In this document: positions 30,294 through 32,488 of the stretch, piece after piece
Position numbering within the stretch: position 1 is the first letter of the stretch
Layout: each line of letters begins with the position of its first letter
Source of the DNA: a virus
Virus record (IMG/VR): IMGVR_UViG_3300045741_000480
Span: 1 to 32,488 of that record
Strand: one strand, 5' to 3'
Length of the DNA: 32,488 bases
Program-made: the position numbers and the translations under genes
Notes under the pieces: generated by a model
Told to the model about the DNA's origin: nothing
The model's database searches: none
What the model saw: only the letters and a program-made list of their open reading frames with translations

Positions 30294-30998
30294 ATGATTA
30301 GTGTTTTTACAATGGCATTCAATGAAGAGGTTTTACTTCAATTTATGATAGATCATTATAGATCTAGATTTCCTGGATGTGAAATATATGTGTATGACAA
30401 TGAAAGTACAGATAGAACTGCTGAAATAGCGCTAGCTAATAATTGTCATGTAATTCCATATCTTACAAATGGGCAGGTTGATGATAAAAAATTAACAGAA
30501 CACAAAAATAGTTGCTGGAAACAATCTAAAACTGATTGGGTTTTAGTATGTGATGTTGATGAGCTTTTAGATATAAATCAATCTGATTTGATAAATGAAG
30601 AAACTCTTGGCACAACCATAATAAAATCAGAAGGCTATAATATGGTTAATATGGAAGATAATTTTGATTTGGCTGAAATTACTCATGGTGCAAGATGCCT
30701 TCCTTATGATAAATCTTATCTTTTTAATAAAAGGTTAATTAAAGAAATTAATTATGCTCCTGGTGGTCATAATTGTTCTCCAATAGGAAATATAGCTTAT
30801 AGTAATAAAGCTTATTTATTATATCATTACAACGGAATAAATATAGAATATCATGTTCAAAGACATATATTAACTGGACAAAGAATGTCTGAAGTCAATA
30901 GAAGTAATGGTTGGGGCAATCAATATTTGATTTCACCAGAACAAAAAAGACAAGCCATGCTACATGCAAGAACATATGCAACAAAAGTTAAATTATGA
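30294..30998 (+). CDS. family 2-type glycosyltransferase, copy 2 of tandem pair
   Basis: The 234-residue product repeats the plan of the previous gene: MAFNEE, YDNESTDRT and VCDVDELLD in the same order, with a similar MVNMEDNFDL stretch. A GAGGT ribosome site lies 7 bases before the ATG. A 52-base stretch (30523-30574) is identical to 29818-29869 in copy 1, while other parts diverge. It probably adds a different sugar or link. Its stop overlaps the next gene by ATGA. Confidence 0.85.
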   Translation: MISVFTMAFNEEVLLQFMIDHYRSRFPGCEIYVYDNESTDRTAEIALANNCHVIPYLTNGQVDDKKLTEHKNSCWKQSKTDWVLVCDVDELLDINQSDLINEETLGTTIIKSEGYNMVNMEDNFDLAEITHGARCLPYDKSYLFNKRLIKEINYAPGGHNCSPIGNIAYSNKAYLLYHYNGINIEYHVQRHILTGQRMSEVNRSNGWGNQYLISPEQKRQAMLHARTYATKVKL

Positions 30999-31735
30999 AT
31001 ATAGTTAAAAAATCAATTTCATTTAATGTAGAACCGTGCACAATATCTAAAATAAATGATGATTGGTTTGGTGGTTCTGAAAAATTTTGGAAAGATTTTG
31101 TAAGGGGTGGTTGGGAGCCAGATACATTTTCTATATTTGATAAATATTGTTCTAAAGAACATTCTTATTTAGATATTGGTGCTTGGGTTGGACCAACAGT
31201 TTTATATGGTGCAAATTTAAGTAAAAAATGTTATGCATTTGAGCCAGATCCAACGGCATTTAATTTTCTTAAAAGAAACGTTTTGCTAAATCCAAATTTA
31301 AATAATATTGAAATTTATCCTACAGCAATCGCTCCTCATACAGGGATAATTGATTTTGGCTCTAATACAAACATGGGCGACTCTATGTCTTCTATTTTAT
31401 GGAGTAAAAATTCTACACCTGTAGATTGTATAACTTTAGAGGATTTTATAGTAAAAAATAATATACAAGATTGTAATTTTATCAAAATGGATATTGAGGG
31501 TGGTGAATTTTCAACACTACCATCTTGCAGAGATATATTACAAAAGATTAAGCCAACATTATACTTGTCATTGCATACTCCATGGTTTAGTAATAAAAAA
31601 TTATTTTTAGAAACAATAGTTAATTCTATATCTTTTTATAAAAAAATATATACTATAGATGGAAAACAATTAAATTATAATGATGTTTTAAATTTACCAA
31701 ACACTTTTACATCAATTGTTGTGACAAATGACTGA
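30995..31735 (+). CDS. FkbM-family SAM methyltransferase
   Basis: The 246-residue protein has the FkbM-type motif YLDIGAWVGPT (D60-G66), then CYAFEPDPTAFNFLKRN as strand 2, and FIKMDIEGGEF near 158-168, which is characteristic of FkbM methyltransferases. Such enzymes O-methylate sugars in polysaccharides and antibiotics. It starts within an ATGA overlap with the tandem glycosyltransferase and ends 8 bases into the next gene. Confidence 0.87.
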   Translation: MNIVKKSISFNVEPCTISKINDDWFGGSEKFWKDFVRGGWEPDTFSIFDKYCSKEHSYLDIGAWVGPTVLYGANLSKKCYAFEPDPTAFNFLKRNVLLNPNLNNIEIYPTAIAPHTGIIDFGSNTNMGDSMSSILWSKNSTPVDCITLEDFIVKNNIQDCNFIKMDIEGGEFSTLPSCRDILQKIKPTLYLSLHTPWFSNKKLFLETIVNSISFYKKIYTIDGKQLNYNDVLNLPNTFTSIVVTND

Positions 31736-32414
31736 AGAATCTAAAAAAGTTACAGTATGCCTTACATCATGCAATCGTTTTGATTTATTGAAACAAACTC
31801 TGGATAGTTTTTTCAATATTAATGTTTATCCTATTGAAAAGTTTATTATAACAGAAGATTCTGCAAATATAGATATGCAAAATCTTATAATGAATAATTA
31901 TGGAAATAAAGTTGAATTAATTTTTAATACTGTTAATTTAGGGCCATATAGGTCAATTGATAATATGTATAATAAAGTTAATACTGAATATATTTTCCAT
32001 TGTGAAGATGATTGGGTTTTTAATAAAAATCCTTTCTTTATAAAAGATTCTATGGATATCTTAGAAGAAAGAAAAGATGTTAATCAAGTGTGGATAATAT
32101 CTGAAAATGTTCATCCTCATGCTATTGAGCAACAATTATTAATGACATCAACTAATGTTCCATATAAAATGGTAAATGGCAATCATGGTGGTGGATGGTG
32201 TGGATTTTCTGGAAATCCCGGATTAAGAAGAAAAAGTGATTATTTAAGAATCTTTCCAAATGGTTTATCTGAATTTATAGTGCCTGGAAAACCAATTGTA
32301 AATACAGAATATAATTGTAATGTCAATGCCGGAAAACATGGATATAGAGCTGCTATATTAGTTAATGATGCATGTCATCATATAGGATATGGACACTCTA
32401 CTCATGCCAAATAA
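31728..32414 (+). CDS. family 2-like glycosyltransferase
   Basis: The 228-residue protein starts VTVCLTSCNRFDLLKQTLDSF, a GT2-type opening, and has FHCEDDW (E93, D94, D95) as the metal/nucleotide site. Phage and bacterial proteins with this plan are putative glycosyltransferases of unknown sugar. Its 3' end overlaps the next gene start by 11 bases. Confidence 0.78.
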   Translation: MTEESKKVTVCLTSCNRFDLLKQTLDSFFNINVYPIEKFIITEDSANIDMQNLIMNNYGNKVELIFNTVNLGPYRSIDNMYNKVNTEYIFHCEDDWVFNKNPFFIKDSMDILEERKDVNQVWIISENVHPHAIEQQLLMTSTNVPYKMVNGNHGGGWCGFSGNPGLRRKSDYLRIFPNGLSEFIVPGKPIVNTEYNCNVNAGKHGYRAAILVNDACHHIGYGHSTHAK

Positions 32415-32488
32415 TTCTAATCCATTAGTTTTAAGAGATTTTTCAATTGAACAGCTGCTTCGTAGAGAATCTGTTGTTGTTGATATGA
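32404..32488 (+). CDS. CapD-like NDP-sugar dehydratase/epimerase, N-terminal fragment
   Basis: Only the first 28 residues are in the window. The segment FSIEQLLRRESVVVDM resembles the linker I-E-D-L-L-G-R-x-P-V-x-x-D found just before the Rossmann fold of CapD/WbpM-type NDP-sugar 4,6-dehydratases. If so, the fragment would start directly at this linker, without the membrane domain of long CapD proteins. The Rossmann motif lies outside the window, so this is a guess from one short pattern. The start overlaps the preceding gene by 11 bases. Confidence 0.45.
   Translation, partial: MPNNSNPLVLRDFSIEQLLRRESVVVDM

Overview
This window looks like part of a large, AT-rich, double-stranded DNA tailed-phage genome, probably a T4-like myovirus or a jumbo phage. 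I base that on the dense, almost entirely plus-strand packing with ATGA/TAATG overlaps, the T4-type polynucleotide kinase and RNA ligases, the many homing endonucleases, an intein, and small uncharacterised genes of the kind found in phage accessory regions. There are no rRNA or tRNA genes, no CRISPR array and no structural (capsid or tail) genes here. The host cannot be named from this sequence. Standard stop codons, Shine-Dalgarno sites and TTGACA-type promoters point to a bacterium using a sigma-70-like polymerase.

Layout. (1) Positions 1-5719: the tail of an IscA-like Fe-S carrier gene, a minus-strand GIY-YIG homing endonuclease, a frame-disrupted small gene, a MGCDIH-type phage protein, a RlaP-type nucleotidyltransferase, a membrane protein, a DEDDh exonuclease, a second complete IscA-like gene and unknown proteins. 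(2) 5756-8591: a MoxR-like AAA+ ATPase whose P-loop is interrupted by a LAGLIDADG intein with class 3 features, then thioredoxin with its own promoter and terminator, then a small DUF2829/Tad2-like protein. (3) 8594-18488: an RNA-repair region with two different polynucleotide kinase/phosphatases and three RNA ligases, interspersed with homing endonucleases, a decayed segment, an alpha/beta hydrolase, a 28-residue-repeat protein and a minus-strand matrixin-type protease. (4) 18492-22700: nucleoside hydrolase-like protein, metallophosphatase, HEAT-like protein, another LAGLIDADG endonuclease, a macro-domain protein and small proteins. (5) 22713-32488: one unbroken run of glycan genes: glycosyltransferases, SAM methyltransferases, a HAD/nucleotidyltransferase fusion, a cupin, a phosphodiesterase-like protein and the start of a probable CapD-like sugar-nucleotide dehydratase.

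How the genes may work together. The kinases and ligases can heal and seal RNA cut by host anticodon nucleases. The macro-domain, nucleoside-hydrolase-like and Tad2-like proteins could act on ADP-ribose-type or nucleotide signals, although that link is inference. The glycan run could build or modify a surface glycan or decorate the virion. Five selfish nucleases, four freestanding and one inside the intein, sit among the metabolic genes, one of them beside a decayed segment. The most striking single item is the intein, which begins with Met instead of a nucleophile yet keeps the Trp/Cys/Thr triad diagnostic of class 3 splicing.
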